This document shows positions 1 through 6,981 of a stretch of DNA of 18,327 bases, one piece after another (the first letter of the stretch is position 1; each line of letters starts with the position of its first letter). The DNA lies in assembly GCA_964556705.1 (NCBI GenBank), contig CAZKXX010000081.1:1-18327 (forward strand), given 5' to 3'. The notes under the pieces are model-generated. The model worked only from the letters and a program-made list of their open reading frames with translations. It had not been told where the DNA came from and made no database searches. Source of the stretch: CAZKXX01 sp964556705. Lineage in GTDB: Bacteria > Acidobacteriota > Terriglobia > UBA7540. The position numbers and the translations under genes are program-made.

Positions 1-539
1 GCACGGTGAGCGACGATTACGGCGTCACGCGAGCCGCGCGCGATGCCGAAGGCTTCATCCGCTTCGAGCCGCGGTGTCTGGTGGCTTCGCGCGACGATTC
101 ATCGCTCGTGGACTTCTTCCGTTGGTCCACGCGGCAAATCATCCTGACCCGCGTTTACGCTCCGCACTTGTGGTGGATGGGACTGGCGTCCTATCTGCTT
201 TACGCGGGCACGTTCCTTTCGGGCGCGGCGCTGCTGGTCCTGCCCGGGGTGCCCGGCGGCGTGCGCATCGGAGTGACCCTCTTCCTCGGCGCCGTGCTCT
301 TCCTCGGAGTGGCGAAAGGGCGCATCCGAGCGGTCGTGGCCCGCGAGCTCTTTCCCGACGAACGCCGGACGCTCGATCGCTTCGGGGCGCGCTACTGGGA
401 GCTTGCTCCTCTCGTCCCCTGGGTGATGCTCGCGAATTTTCTGGTCGCGGGGTTTGTGCGGCGCATTGAATGGCGCGGCACCGTGTACGAACTTCGTTCG
501 AGCGGCGAAGTGCGCGTCCTCCGCCGTTCGGAATCCTGA
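1..539 (+). CDS. Family 2 glycosyltransferase, ceramide glucosyltransferase/HpnI type (C-terminal part, 5' end outside window)
   Basis: The reading frame is open to the left edge, so only the last 179 or so residues are visible; the GTG at 6 is probably an internal valine. The first visible residues read TVSDDYGVTRAAR, which fits the acidic D(D)Y motif of GT2 enzymes of the ceramide glucosyltransferase/HpnI type. It is followed by a hydrophilic stretch and FFRWSTRQIILTRVYAP, which fits the (Q/R)xxRW motif and the conserved membrane-proximal segment of this group. Three hydrophobic segments follow (roughly 170-240, 250-310 and 405-460 in the DNA), so the protein is an inner-membrane enzyme with a cytoplasmic catalytic domain. 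Known members move a sugar or GlcNAc from a nucleotide sugar onto a lipid acceptor; the substrate cannot be read here. It converges on the minus-strand gene ending at 548, only 8 bases away. The family is inferred from recalled motifs, without the N-terminal DxD region. Confidence 0.68.
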   Translation, partial: TVSDDYGVTRAARDAEGFIRFEPRCLVASRDDSSLVDFFRWSTRQIILTRVYAPHLWWMGLASYLLYAGTFLSGAALLVLPGVPGGVRIGVTLFLGAVLFLGVAKGRIRAVVARELFPDERRTLDRFGARYWELAPLVPWVMLANFLVAGFVRRIEWRGTVYELRSSGEVRVLRRSES

Positions 540-547
540 CGACGGGC

Positions 548-874
548 TCAGCGCTTTTTGGCCGGAGACTTTCCGCGGTGGCGGGAAATGTAGCGCGCCG
601 GCGCGCCGGCGGGCTTCGCAGGTTCCGGCTCGGTTTCAGCGGGCCCGGCAGGTCCGGAGTTGGCCAGCACCTGGTCGAAGAGCGTCTGGCGCCCCGTGGG
701 TTTCTTCTTCCCTCCTTTGCCGTGGTGAAAGGCGTGCTCGGTGTAGCAGGTCTGGCAGATGACTTTCATCACCTGTCCATCCACCAGGCTGGCGACGGCG
801 TGGTTCAACAGCAGCTTGCACCGCGGGCAATGGTCGTCAATCAGGTCGCCAAGACGTAACGGACCCTGGTCCAC
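548..874 (-). CDS. Small CPxC/CxxC zinc-ribbon protein with basic tail, function unknown
   Basis: This is a 108-residue protein if it starts at the GTG at 874. Residues 16-19 are CPRC and 40-43 are CQTC, a spacing typical of a four-cysteine zinc ribbon. Then come a His/Gly/Lys stretch (HGKGGKKK near 51-58), a Pro/Glu/Ala-rich linker and a strongly basic end (SPAKKR). The layout suggests a small nucleic-acid-binding or ribosome-associated protein, but I do not recognise a named family. The frame is open as far as a GTG at 973. I prefer 874 because GGAG lies 8 bases upstream and a good promoter at 926-954 would start transcription near 919, inside the longer version. It is transcribed divergently from the DUF1385-prfA-prmC genes and convergently with the glycosyltransferase. 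Confidence 0.7.
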   Translation of the reverse strand: MDQGPLRLGDLIDDHCPRCKLLLNHAVASLVDGQVMKVICQTCYTEHAFHHGKGGKKKPTGRQTLFDQVLANSGPAGPAETEPEPAKPAGAPARYISRHRGKSPAKKR

Positions 875-925
875 TGGACTCGCTCCGGAGGGCGTCAAAC
901 GCGGGTTGCCCTTGAAGATAACCGC

Positions 926-954
926 ATTATAACGCAGGGCGCAGGAAATCCCAA
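926..954 (-). promoter_or_regulatory. Sigma70-type promoter for the zinc-ribbon gene
   Basis: Read on the minus strand, TTGGGA (954-949) is followed by a 17-base spacer and a perfect TATAAT (931-926). The expected transcription start is near 919, about 45 bases before the GTG at 874. It stands back to back with the plus-strand promoter at 967-995; only 12 bases separate the two -35 boxes. Confidence 0.65.
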
Positions 955-966
955 GCCGCGCGCCAT

Positions 967-995
967 TTGACACCTTTCCGCCCTGCCGATATTCT
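967..995 (+). promoter_or_regulatory. Sigma70-type promoter for DUF1385-prfA-prmC
   Basis: A perfect TTGACA (967-972), a 17-base spacer and TATTCT (990-995, four of six consensus bases) predict a start near 1002. That gives a 5' leader of about 75 bases before the ATG at 1076. No strong ribosome site is visible ahead of that ATG. Confidence 0.62.
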
Positions 996-1075
996 GGAAA
1001 TGGACGCGGCCTGCCTCGAACGGAAGCCGGCGACGCCAGTTCGCCGCAACGCCTTCACCGCCCTCGTCCTCGTTT

Positions 1076-2062
1076 ATGGAACGGCTACGACGTTGCGTGA
1101 AGAATGCCTTGCGCCTCGCGGCGCTGCCCCTGCTCCACGGGCAGGACGAAGTGTTGGTCGGCGGCCAGGCGGTCATTGAAGGCGTCATGATGCGCTCGCC
1201 GCACGCCTTTGCCGTGGCGGTGCGAAAGCCGGACGGAGCGATGGCCGTTTTCGAAGGAGAGCTTCAGCGGCCCTCGGAGCGTTGGAAGGGGTTCAAGATT
1301 CCTCTGCTGCGCGGGCTGGGCACGCTCGGCCAGGCGATGGTGTTGGGCCTGAAGGCGCTGCGCTTCTCCGCCGAGCAGGCGGTGGAGGACCCGAAGGTTG
1401 AAACGAAAAACAAGAAGCCGGAATTCAACAACTGGGTGCTGGCCGCGAATCTGGCCTTTTCGCTCGGCTTCTTCGTGGTGTTCTACAAATTCCTGCCCCT
1501 CTGGCTGGCCACGCGGGTGGGCGAGGCGGTGCCGGCGGCGCAGAATCCGATCGTCTTCAACCTGACCGACGGGGGCATTCGCATCCTGCTGTTTTTGGGG
1601 TTTCTGGCGGCCATCGCGCAGTGGAAGGAGATTGCGCGCGTCTTCGAGTATCACGGCGCAGAGCACAAAGTGGTCTGGGCGTTCGAGAAGAGCGGCAGGA
1701 TCGATCTCGAGGCGGCACGCGCCTCGACGCGCTTCCATCCCCGCTGCGGAACGAGTTTCCTGCTCGTCGTGATGGTGATGGCCATGTTGATTTACGCCCT
1801 GGTGCCGGGCGAAACGTTCGCCGCCCGATTTTTCTGGCGCATCGCGCTGCTGCCGGTCATCGCGGGCGTCTCGTATGAGTTCATCCGCTTCGCGGCGCGC
1901 TCCGAAGGCGCGCTCTGGCGCTGGGCGTCGCAGCCCGGGCTGTGGCTTCAGCGCATCACCACGCGCGAGCCGGACGACCGCCAGCTTGAAACCGCGCTCC
2001 ACGCCCTCAACCGGGCGATGGAACTGGAACGCGCGCGGGGCGGGGAATTGGTGATTGCCTGA
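1076..2062 (+). CDS. DUF1385 (YqhQ-type) membrane protein
   Basis: This 328-residue protein has the DUF1385 signatures in order: GGQAVIEGVMMRS at 29-41, EYHGAEHK at 191-198 and HPRCGTSFL at 221-229. Hydrophobic segments lie near 120-145, 165-183, 226-244 and 252-270, so it is a multi-pass inner-membrane protein. The conserved His, Glu and Cys residues look like a metal or catalytic site, but no activity is established to my knowledge. DUF1385 genes next to prfA and prmC are known from Firmicutes and other phyla, and the same order is seen here, which hints at a link with translation termination or ribosome maturation. The ATG at 1076 lacks a clear Shine-Dalgarno sequence, so a start a few codons downstream is possible. 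The gap to prfA is 54 bases, and the two are probably one transcript from the promoter at 967-995. Confidence 0.9.
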   Translation: MERLRRCVKNALRLAALPLLHGQDEVLVGGQAVIEGVMMRSPHAFAVAVRKPDGAMAVFEGELQRPSERWKGFKIPLLRGLGTLGQAMVLGLKALRFSAEQAVEDPKVETKNKKPEFNNWVLAANLAFSLGFFVVFYKFLPLWLATRVGEAVPAAQNPIVFNLTDGGIRILLFLGFLAAIAQWKEIARVFEYHGAEHKVVWAFEKSGRIDLEAARASTRFHPRCGTSFLLVVMVMAMLIYALVPGETFAARFFWRIALLPVIAGVSYEFIRFAARSEGALWRWASQPGLWLQRITTREPDDRQLETALHALNRAMELERARGGELVIA

Positions 2063-2116
2063 CCGAGCCGCATCGAATGACCAGGCGTCGAAGGCGGCCG
2101 GCGCCGGAATTCTGAA

Positions 2117-3202
2117 ATGCACTTTCTCGAGAAGCTGGCGGAGATCGAAAAGCGGTACGAAGAGCTGACCCATCAGCTCAGCGACGCCGGAGTGTTGGCG
2201 GATGCCGCGCGCTACCAGAAGACGGCGAAGGCACACTCGGAACTCAGCGAAATCGTCGAGAAGTACCGCGAGTGGAAGAGCCTCGACCGTGGCGTCGCGG
2301 AAACCCGCGCGATGCTCGACGACGCGGGCTCGGATGCGGAGATGAAGGCGCTGGCGCGTGAGGAGGTGGAAGACCTCGAACGCCGCAAGGCGCGGGCGGA
2401 GGAGGAACTGAAACTCCTGCTGCTTCCCAAAGACCCGAATGACGAGAAAAACGTCATCCTCGAAATCCGCGCCGGCACCGGCGGCGACGAGGCCACGCTG
2501 TTCGCGCAGGAAATTTTCCGCATGTATTCGCGTTACGCGGAGTCGCAGGGCTGGCGCGTCGAAATGCTTTCGAGCAGTGTTTCCGGCGTCGGCGGGCTCA
2601 AGGAAGCCATTGCGCTGGTGAACGGCCAGCGGGTGTACAGCAAGCTGAAATATGAAAGCGGCGTCCACCGCGTGCAGCGCGTCCCGCAGACCGAGCAGCA
2701 GGGGCGCATCCATACCTCCGCCGTGACGGTCGCGGTCCTCCCCGAAGCCGACGAAGTGGAAATCGAAATCGATCCGAAGGATGTCCGCGTGGATACGTTC
2801 TGTTCTTCGGGGCCGGGCGGGCAGTCGGTGAATACCACCTACTCGGCTGTGCGCCTCACGCACCTGCCCACGGGCATCGTGGTTTCCTGCCAGGACGAAA
2901 AATCCCAGATCAAAAACCGCGCCAAGGCGATGCGCGTGCTGCGCTCGCGGCTTTACGAAAGGAAGCTCCAGGAGCAGCAGAACCAGATTACCGAAGAGCG
3001 CCGGGCGATGGTGGGCTCGGGCGATCGCAGCGAGAAAATCCGCACCTACAACTTCCCTCAGAACCGTGTGACCGACCACCGCATCGGCCTGACGCTTCAC
3101 CAGCTCGATCGGGTGATGGACGGCAAACTCGATGAAATCCTCGAAGCGCTCATTGCCCATTACCAGGCCGAGCGGCTGAAACAGGCCACCGCGGTGGCGT
3201 GA
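2117..3202 (+). CDS. prfA: Peptide chain release factor 1 (RF1)
   Basis: RF1 recognises UAA and UAG in the ribosomal A site and triggers peptide release. The 361 residues match the usual family length. The N-terminal third is helical (residues 1-110), followed by the codon-recognition domain with the tripeptide PQT at 190-192 in RVPQTEQQGRIHTSA. This is the RF1-type PxT motif; RF2 would have SPF. The catalytic SGPGGQSVN lies at 231-239, with Q236 as the glutamine methylated by PrmC. The C-terminal domain ends in a helical segment. The ATG at 2117 gives the expected N-terminus. The next gene, prmC, encodes the enzyme that modifies this protein and begins at or just after the prfA stop, so the two are translationally coupled. 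The middle position of PxT is more often Ala or Glu than Gln. Confidence 0.97.
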   Translation: MHFLEKLAEIEKRYEELTHQLSDAGVLADAARYQKTAKAHSELSEIVEKYREWKSLDRGVAETRAMLDDAGSDAEMKALAREEVEDLERRKARAEEELKLLLLPKDPNDEKNVILEIRAGTGGDEATLFAQEIFRMYSRYAESQGWRVEMLSSSVSGVGGLKEAIALVNGQRVYSKLKYESGVHRVQRVPQTEQQGRIHTSAVTVAVLPEADEVEIEIDPKDVRVDTFCSSGPGGQSVNTTYSAVRLTHLPTGIVVSCQDEKSQIKNRAKAMRVLRSRLYERKLQEQQNQITEERRAMVGSGDRSEKIRTYNFPQNRVTDHRIGLTLHQLDRVMDGKLDEILEALIAHYQAERLKQATAVA

Positions 3203-3204
3203 CG

Positions 3205-4107
3205 ATGGAAGGGCCTCGCGCCTCTCTCTCCCGGATGCAGCTTCGCAGCGCGCTTCAGGCGGGCCTTCAGATCCTCCTCGAACACCACGTCCCTTCCGCG
3301 CAGCTTGCGGCTGAGCTCCTCCTGATGCACGTCCTCGGCACGGACCGTGGTTACCTTCATTCGCATCCCGAAGCGGAACTCTCCGAGGAACAAGTCCGGC
3401 GGTATCTCGCGTTGATCGGCGAACGCGCGTCCGGCAAGCCGACGCAGTACATCACCGGTCGGCAGGAATTCTGGGGGCTCGACTTCGAGGTGACGTCGGA
3501 TGTGCTGATTCCGCGACCGGAGACCGAGCACGTCGTCGAGACCGTTCTGGACCTCATCGCGCGCTCGGGCCGCGGGCGCGACGAGCGGTTCCGGATTGCG
3601 GACGTCGGCACGGGTTCGGGCTGCATCGCGCTGGCGCTCGCGCGCGAGCTGCCGCGGGCAGTGGTCTTCGGTGTGGACGTTTCGCGACCGGCGCTCGTCG
3701 TTGCCTCGCGCAACGCCGTTCGCCTCGGGATGCCGGAGCGCGTGAAGTTCCTCGAAAGCGATCTCCTCAAGCGGGTGATGGACGAGGACGACCTCGGCAC
3801 CTTCGATTTTATCGTCTCGAACCCGCCTTATGTCGGCGAGAACGAAACGGACGCGCTCCAGCGCGAGGTGCGCGATTTCGAGCCGCGTCTGGCGTGGGGA
3901 GGATTGAAGGAGGCCGAGGAAGTCTATCGCCGTTTGATCCCGCAGGCGCACCGGGCGCTCAGGCCCGGCGCCTTCCTGGTCCTGGAAATTGGCTACAATA
4001 TGCGCGACCGTGTGCTGGCGCTTTTCGGTCGCGAATGGGAGAAAGTGGAAGTCCGCCCCGATCTGCGCGGCATCCCGCGCGTTGTGAGTGCGCGAAAGCG
4101 TCCTTAG
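3205..4107 (+). CDS. prmC: Release factor glutamine N5-methyltransferase PrmC (HemK)
   Basis: PrmC transfers a methyl group from S-adenosylmethionine to the glutamine of the GGQ motif in RF1 and RF2. Counting from the GTG at 3199, the N-terminal helical release-factor-binding domain spans about 1-85, IPRPETE is at 104-110, the SAM-binding loop DVGTGSGC at 135-142 and the catalytic NPPY at 208-211 (in FIVSNPPYV). Length, about 300 residues, is slightly above usual. Three starts are possible: GTG 3199, overlapping the prfA stop by four bases; ATG 3205; and ATG 3235, whose N-terminus (MQLRSALQ) aligns best with the family. I chose 3205 as a compromise. It sits directly behind prfA, its substrate gene. 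The 102 bases to dinB contain no obvious promoter or terminator. Confidence 0.94.
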   Translation: MEGPRASLSRMQLRSALQAGLQILLEHHVPSAQLAAELLLMHVLGTDRGYLHSHPEAELSEEQVRRYLALIGERASGKPTQYITGRQEFWGLDFEVTSDVLIPRPETEHVVETVLDLIARSGRGRDERFRIADVGTGSGCIALALARELPRAVVFGVDVSRPALVVASRNAVRLGMPERVKFLESDLLKRVMDEDDLGTFDFIVSNPPYVGENETDALQREVRDFEPRLAWGGLKEAEEVYRRLIPQAHRALRPGAFLVLEIGYNMRDRVLALFGREWEKVEVRPDLRGIPRVVSARKRP

Positions 4108-4209
4108 TCCTTCGTCCGTTGTCCGTCGCGCACGCCTGAGGTTGCTGACTGATCTCCGATTCCTCGAAGACGGGACAATGACCGAGCCGGGACGTCAGGC
4201 ACCGCTTCG
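4108..4209 (+). other. prmC-dinB spacer with irregular GTCC repeats
   Basis: The 102-base gap begins with a short run in which GTCC recurs every few bases (about 4106-4128). I see no hairpin followed by a T run and no well-spaced -35/-10 pair; TTGCTG at 4142 and GACAAT at 4174 are 26 bases apart, too far. Whether dinB has its own promoter here is unclear. Confidence 0.4.
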
Positions 4210-5403
4210 ATGAGCCCTCCATCCGAAATTCCGACCCGTCAAGTCCTCCACGTCGATATGGACGCCTTCTTCGTCTCCGTCGAGGAGCTGGAAAATCCTT
4301 CGCTCAGGGGCAAGGCGGTCATCGTGGGCGCGGACCCGGACGGGCGCGGAGTGGTGGCGGCGGCCAGCTACGAAGCGCGCAAATTCGGTGTGCACTCCGC
4401 CATGCCGATTCGCACCGCGAAACGGCTCTGCCCGCACGCCATCTTTCTGCGCGGACAGCACGGGAAGTACCGCGAGTACTCGGAGAAGATTCACGCCATC
4501 TTCGACGAATTCACCCCCGTCGTCGAGATGGTCTCGATTGACGAAGCGTATCTCGACTTCACAGGCACCGAGCGTCTGCACGGGCCGCTCGTGCGAGCTG
4601 CGGACAAGTTGATTCGCGCCGTCAAGCAACGCACGAGCCTTAACTGTTCCGTCGGCGCTTCCACGTCGCACCTGGTTTCCAAGATCGCTTCCGATCTCGC
4701 GAAGCCCCACGGATTGCTGTGCATTTTCCCGGGGCACGAAGCCGCGTTTCTCGCTCCGCTGCCTGTGCGGCGCATGCCGGGAATCGGCAAGGTCACGGAG
4801 CCGGAACTCCTTTCCCGCGGGCTTTCGACCATCGGCGACCTAGCGCGCGCCGGAGCCGATCAGCTCAAGCAGTGGTTCGGGACCTGCGGCGAATGGCTTT
4901 TCACCAAGTCGCAGGGGCGCGACATCGAGGCTTATCAGTACTCCGAAGAGCCCAAGTCCATCTCGCACGAGACGACTTTCGAGACCGATCTGGACGACCT
5001 CGAAGAACTCGAGAAGACGCTCTCCCACCTCTCCCAACTCGTCGCTCGCCGCCTGCGCGACCACGAACTTTTCGCGCGCACTGTGGGCCTGAAACTGCGC
5101 TACGCGAGCTTCCGCACCTTAACGCGCGACGTCACGCTCGACGAGCCGACACATCTTGATTCGGTGATCTTCGCCAGCGCCCTTCGGCTGCTCGACAGTG
5201 CCTGGGACCGCACGCAAAAGGTCCGTCTGCTGGGCGTTCGTACGTCGAACCTTGAGCGCGGCGTCTTCCAGCGCGGCCTGTTTGAAGCGCGCGCGCAGGA
5301 CAAGTTCGACCGGCTGATGCATACAGCCGACGCGCTCCGCGAGCGGTACGGATTTGACGCGGTGAAGCTGGCCCGTTCGCTCGAGACGCGCCGCCGGAAG
5401 TGA
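4210..5403 (+). CDS. dinB: DNA polymerase IV (Y-family translesion polymerase)
   Basis: The 397-residue protein carries the Y-family palm motifs HVDMDAFF at 14-21 (metal ligand D16, steric gate F21) and SIDEAYLDF at 109-117 (D111 and E112). AASYEARKFGV at 51-61 is the finger-domain motif. A helix-hairpin-helix region, RRMPGIGKV at 187-195, belongs to the thumb, and the little-finger domain follows from about 245 (SISHETTF). It copies past damaged bases without proofreading. The segment around 149-163 (GASTSHLVSKIASDL) departs from the SYNKFLAKIASD form of E. coli DinB but keeps the K-I-A-S-D core. The C-terminus (LARSLETRRRK) shows no obvious QLxLF-type clamp motif. ATG 4210 gives a normal N-terminus. 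It is a stand-alone gene between prmC and the trp operon, with no linked imuA or dnaE2. Confidence 0.95.
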   Translation: MSPPSEIPTRQVLHVDMDAFFVSVEELENPSLRGKAVIVGADPDGRGVVAAASYEARKFGVHSAMPIRTAKRLCPHAIFLRGQHGKYREYSEKIHAIFDEFTPVVEMVSIDEAYLDFTGTERLHGPLVRAADKLIRAVKQRTSLNCSVGASTSHLVSKIASDLAKPHGLLCIFPGHEAAFLAPLPVRRMPGIGKVTEPELLSRGLSTIGDLARAGADQLKQWFGTCGEWLFTKSQGRDIEAYQYSEEPKSISHETTFETDLDDLEELEKTLSHLSQLVARRLRDHELFARTVGLKLRYASFRTLTRDVTLDEPTHLDSVIFASALRLLDSAWDRTQKVRLLGVRTSNLERGVFQRGLFEARAQDKFDRLMHTADALRERYGFDAVKLARSLETRRRK

Positions 5404-5420
5404 CGGCCCGGGGCGCTTGC

Positions 5421-5449
5421 TTGACTCGCCTGCGCGGGCAGCGTAAATT
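5421..5449 (+). promoter_or_regulatory. Sigma70-type promoter of the trp/aromatic operon
   Basis: TTGACT (5421-5426) and TAAATT (5444-5449) are separated by exactly 17 bases. The predicted start is near 5456, giving a leader of about 58 bases before trpC. It is the only convincing promoter I see for the long co-directional run that follows. No leader peptide with tandem Trp codons fits between it and trpC. Confidence 0.6.
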
Positions 5450-5494
5450 AGCCGTTTACCCTCTTCGAAGCGCAGCCGCTTGAGCGGATCGAGA

Positions 5495-5510
5495 GGAGTC
5501 TGGAGACTCC
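5495..5510 (+). promoter_or_regulatory. Leader hairpin overlapping the trpC ribosome binding site
   Basis: GGAGTC (5495-5500) and GACTCC (5505-5510) form a perfect 6-bp stem with the tetraloop TGGA. The likely Shine-Dalgarno GGAG (5502-5505) lies 8 bases before the ATG at 5514 and is split between the loop and the first stem base. A second GGAG (5495-5498) is inside the stem. The structure could hold back translation of trpC; there is no T run, so it is not a normal terminator. Confidence 0.5.
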
Positions 5511-5513
5511 CGG

Positions 5514-6332
5514 ATGGCCGGACATTCCGGAAATGTGCTGGAAAAAATCGTCGCGACGCGCCGCGCGCGAATCGCCGAGGCCAAGGCGCGCGCGCCGCTC
5601 GCCGAACTCGAAACGGCCGCTGCGGCGCGCGCGGATTTCCGGGATTTCGCGGCGGCGATTTCCGGCTCGACTCTGCGCGTGATCGCGGAACTCAAGAAAG
5701 CCTCTCCGTCCCGCGGCCTGTTGCGAGCGGATTACGGCCCCGCGGGAATCGCGCGAGGCTACGAAGCCGCCGAAGCTTCGGCCCTCTCGGTGCTCACCGA
5801 GGAGGACTATTTCGGCGGGACGCTTGAGGACCTGCGACGCGCGCGGGAAGCGGTCCGGTTGCCGGTGCTGCGCAAGGATTTCATCGTGGACGAGTATCAG
5901 GTCTTCGAATCCGCCGCCGCCGGCGCGGACGCTCTCCTGCTGATCGTGGCGGCGCTCTCGGACACGCAACTGAAACGGCTTCTCGCGCTGTCCGCGCGGC
6001 TCGGCCTGGCGGCGCTCGTCGAGGTGCACGATGAAGCGGAACTGGATCGCGCCATCGCGGCGGGCGCGAAAATCATCGGCGTGAACAACCGCGACTTGAA
6101 AACCCTGGATGTGGATCTTGCGACCTCGTTCCGCTTGCGGCCGAGAATTCCCGCCGGATGTCTGGCCGTGAGTGAAAGCGGGATTCAATCTCCGGCCGAC
6201 CTGCGGCGGCTGAGCGAGGCGCGTTTTGACGCCGCGCTCATCGGCGAGCGGTTCCTGTCAGCGGCGGACCCGGGCCGCGAGCTTGCCGAAATGCTTCGGC
6301 TGGCGTGGGAAACGGCCCGGCCGCGGAAGTGA
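5514..6332 (+). CDS. trpC: Indole-3-glycerol phosphate synthase
   Basis: TrpC closes the ring of carboxyphenylamino-deoxyribulose phosphate to give indole-3-glycerol phosphate. The 272-residue (beta/alpha)8 barrel shows all key motifs: AELKKASPSRG at 58-68 (catalytic E59 and K61), LTEEDYFGG at 94-102, LRKDFIVDEYQ at 119-129 (K121, general acid), ALVEVHDEAEL at 167-177 (E170, general base), GVNNRDLKT at 189-197 (N191) and SESGI at 220-224. The ATG at 5514 follows a Shine-Dalgarno-like GGAG and a family-like N-terminal helix. It is the first gene of the operon, 8 bases upstream of trpF. The two are separate here, unlike the TrpC-TrpF fusion of E. coli. Confidence 0.97.
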   Translation: MAGHSGNVLEKIVATRRARIAEAKARAPLAELETAAAARADFRDFAAAISGSTLRVIAELKKASPSRGLLRADYGPAGIARGYEAAEASALSVLTEEDYFGGTLEDLRRAREAVRLPVLRKDFIVDEYQVFESAAAGADALLLIVAALSDTQLKRLLALSARLGLAALVEVHDEAELDRAIAAGAKIIGVNNRDLKTLDVDLATSFRLRPRIPAGCLAVSESGIQSPADLRRLSEARFDAALIGERFLSAADPGRELAEMLRLAWETARPRK

Positions 6333-6340
6333 CGGGTGCG

Positions 6341-6979
6341 ATGCCGACGCGGGTCAAAATCTGCGGCATCACACGGCTGGTGGACGCCCGGCTGGCGGTC
6401 GAGTTGGGCGCCGCGGCGCTGGGATTCAACTTCTTTCCGCGCTCGCCGCGATATCTCGAGCCGCGGGCGGCGGCGGAAATCGTACGACAACTTCCGCCTT
6501 TCGTGACCGCAGTGGGCGTTTTTGCAGGCGAGAAGGATGCGGCCCACGTCGCAACCGTCGCGCGCGAGGCCGGAGTCAGCGTCGTGCAGCTTCACGGGCC
6601 GGAAGACCCTGAGCCGGCCAGCGTGCTGGAAGGCTTCTTGTTGGTTCGCGCCGTGCCGGTGCGCGACGACTTCAGGGCGGCGCATCTCGCGCGGATCAAG
6701 GCGCGGGCATTTCTGCTCGACGCCGATGACCCGGAGAAGGTCGGCGGCACGGGGAAGACGTTCAACTGGGCGCTGGCGCGCGAGGCCGGCCGCTACGGCC
6801 CGATTATTCTGGCCGGCGGGCTGACACCGGAAAACGTCGGCGAGGCGATCCGTCAGGTCCGCCCGTTCGCCGTGGACGTGGCGAGTGGCGTCGAAGCAAC
6901 TCCGCGCGCCAAGGATGCGGCAAAGTTGCGGGCGTTCTTCGCTGCCGTGGAAGCGGCAGACCGGGATTCGGGTAACTGA
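6341..6979 (+). CDS. trpF: Phosphoribosylanthranilate isomerase
   Basis: TrpF carries out the Amadori rearrangement of N-(5-phosphoribosyl)anthranilate, the step just before TrpC. From the ATG at 6341 the protein has 212 residues, close to the family norm. KICGIT at 6-11 holds the catalytic base C8 and FLLDADD at 124-130 holds the general acid D127. VQLHG at 82-86 and the phosphate-binding segments GGTGKTFNW (135-143) and LAGGL (157-161) follow. The frame extends back to 6305 inside trpC, but that version adds 12 unconserved residues, so 6341 is the better start. It ends 2 bases before trpB. The last residues (EAADRDSGN) form a short polar tail. Confidence 0.96.
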   Translation: MPTRVKICGITRLVDARLAVELGAAALGFNFFPRSPRYLEPRAAAEIVRQLPPFVTAVGVFAGEKDAAHVATVAREAGVSVVQLHGPEDPEPASVLEGFLLVRAVPVRDDFRAAHLARIKARAFLLDADDPEKVGGTGKTFNWALAREAGRYGPIILAGGLTPENVGEAIRQVRPFAVDVASGVEATPRAKDAAKLRAFFAAVEAADRDSGN

Positions 6980-6981
6980 AA

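Noticed and set aside
593..615. Alternating GCGCGCCGGC repeat-like stretch
   Set aside because: Lies inside the coding region of the zinc-ribbon protein (Ala/Pro/Gly codons) and is explained by GC-rich codon use.
548..973. Longer version of the zinc-ribbon protein starting at 973
   Set aside because: Its start overlaps the plus-strand -35 box and lies upstream of the predicted minus-strand transcription start; the first 33 residues look unconserved.
1085..3160. 691-codon open frame on the minus strand opposite DUF1385 and prfA
   Set aside because: Antisense shadow produced by high-GC codon use. The plus strand carries two full, motif-complete proteins and the minus translation is His/Arg-rich with no domain.
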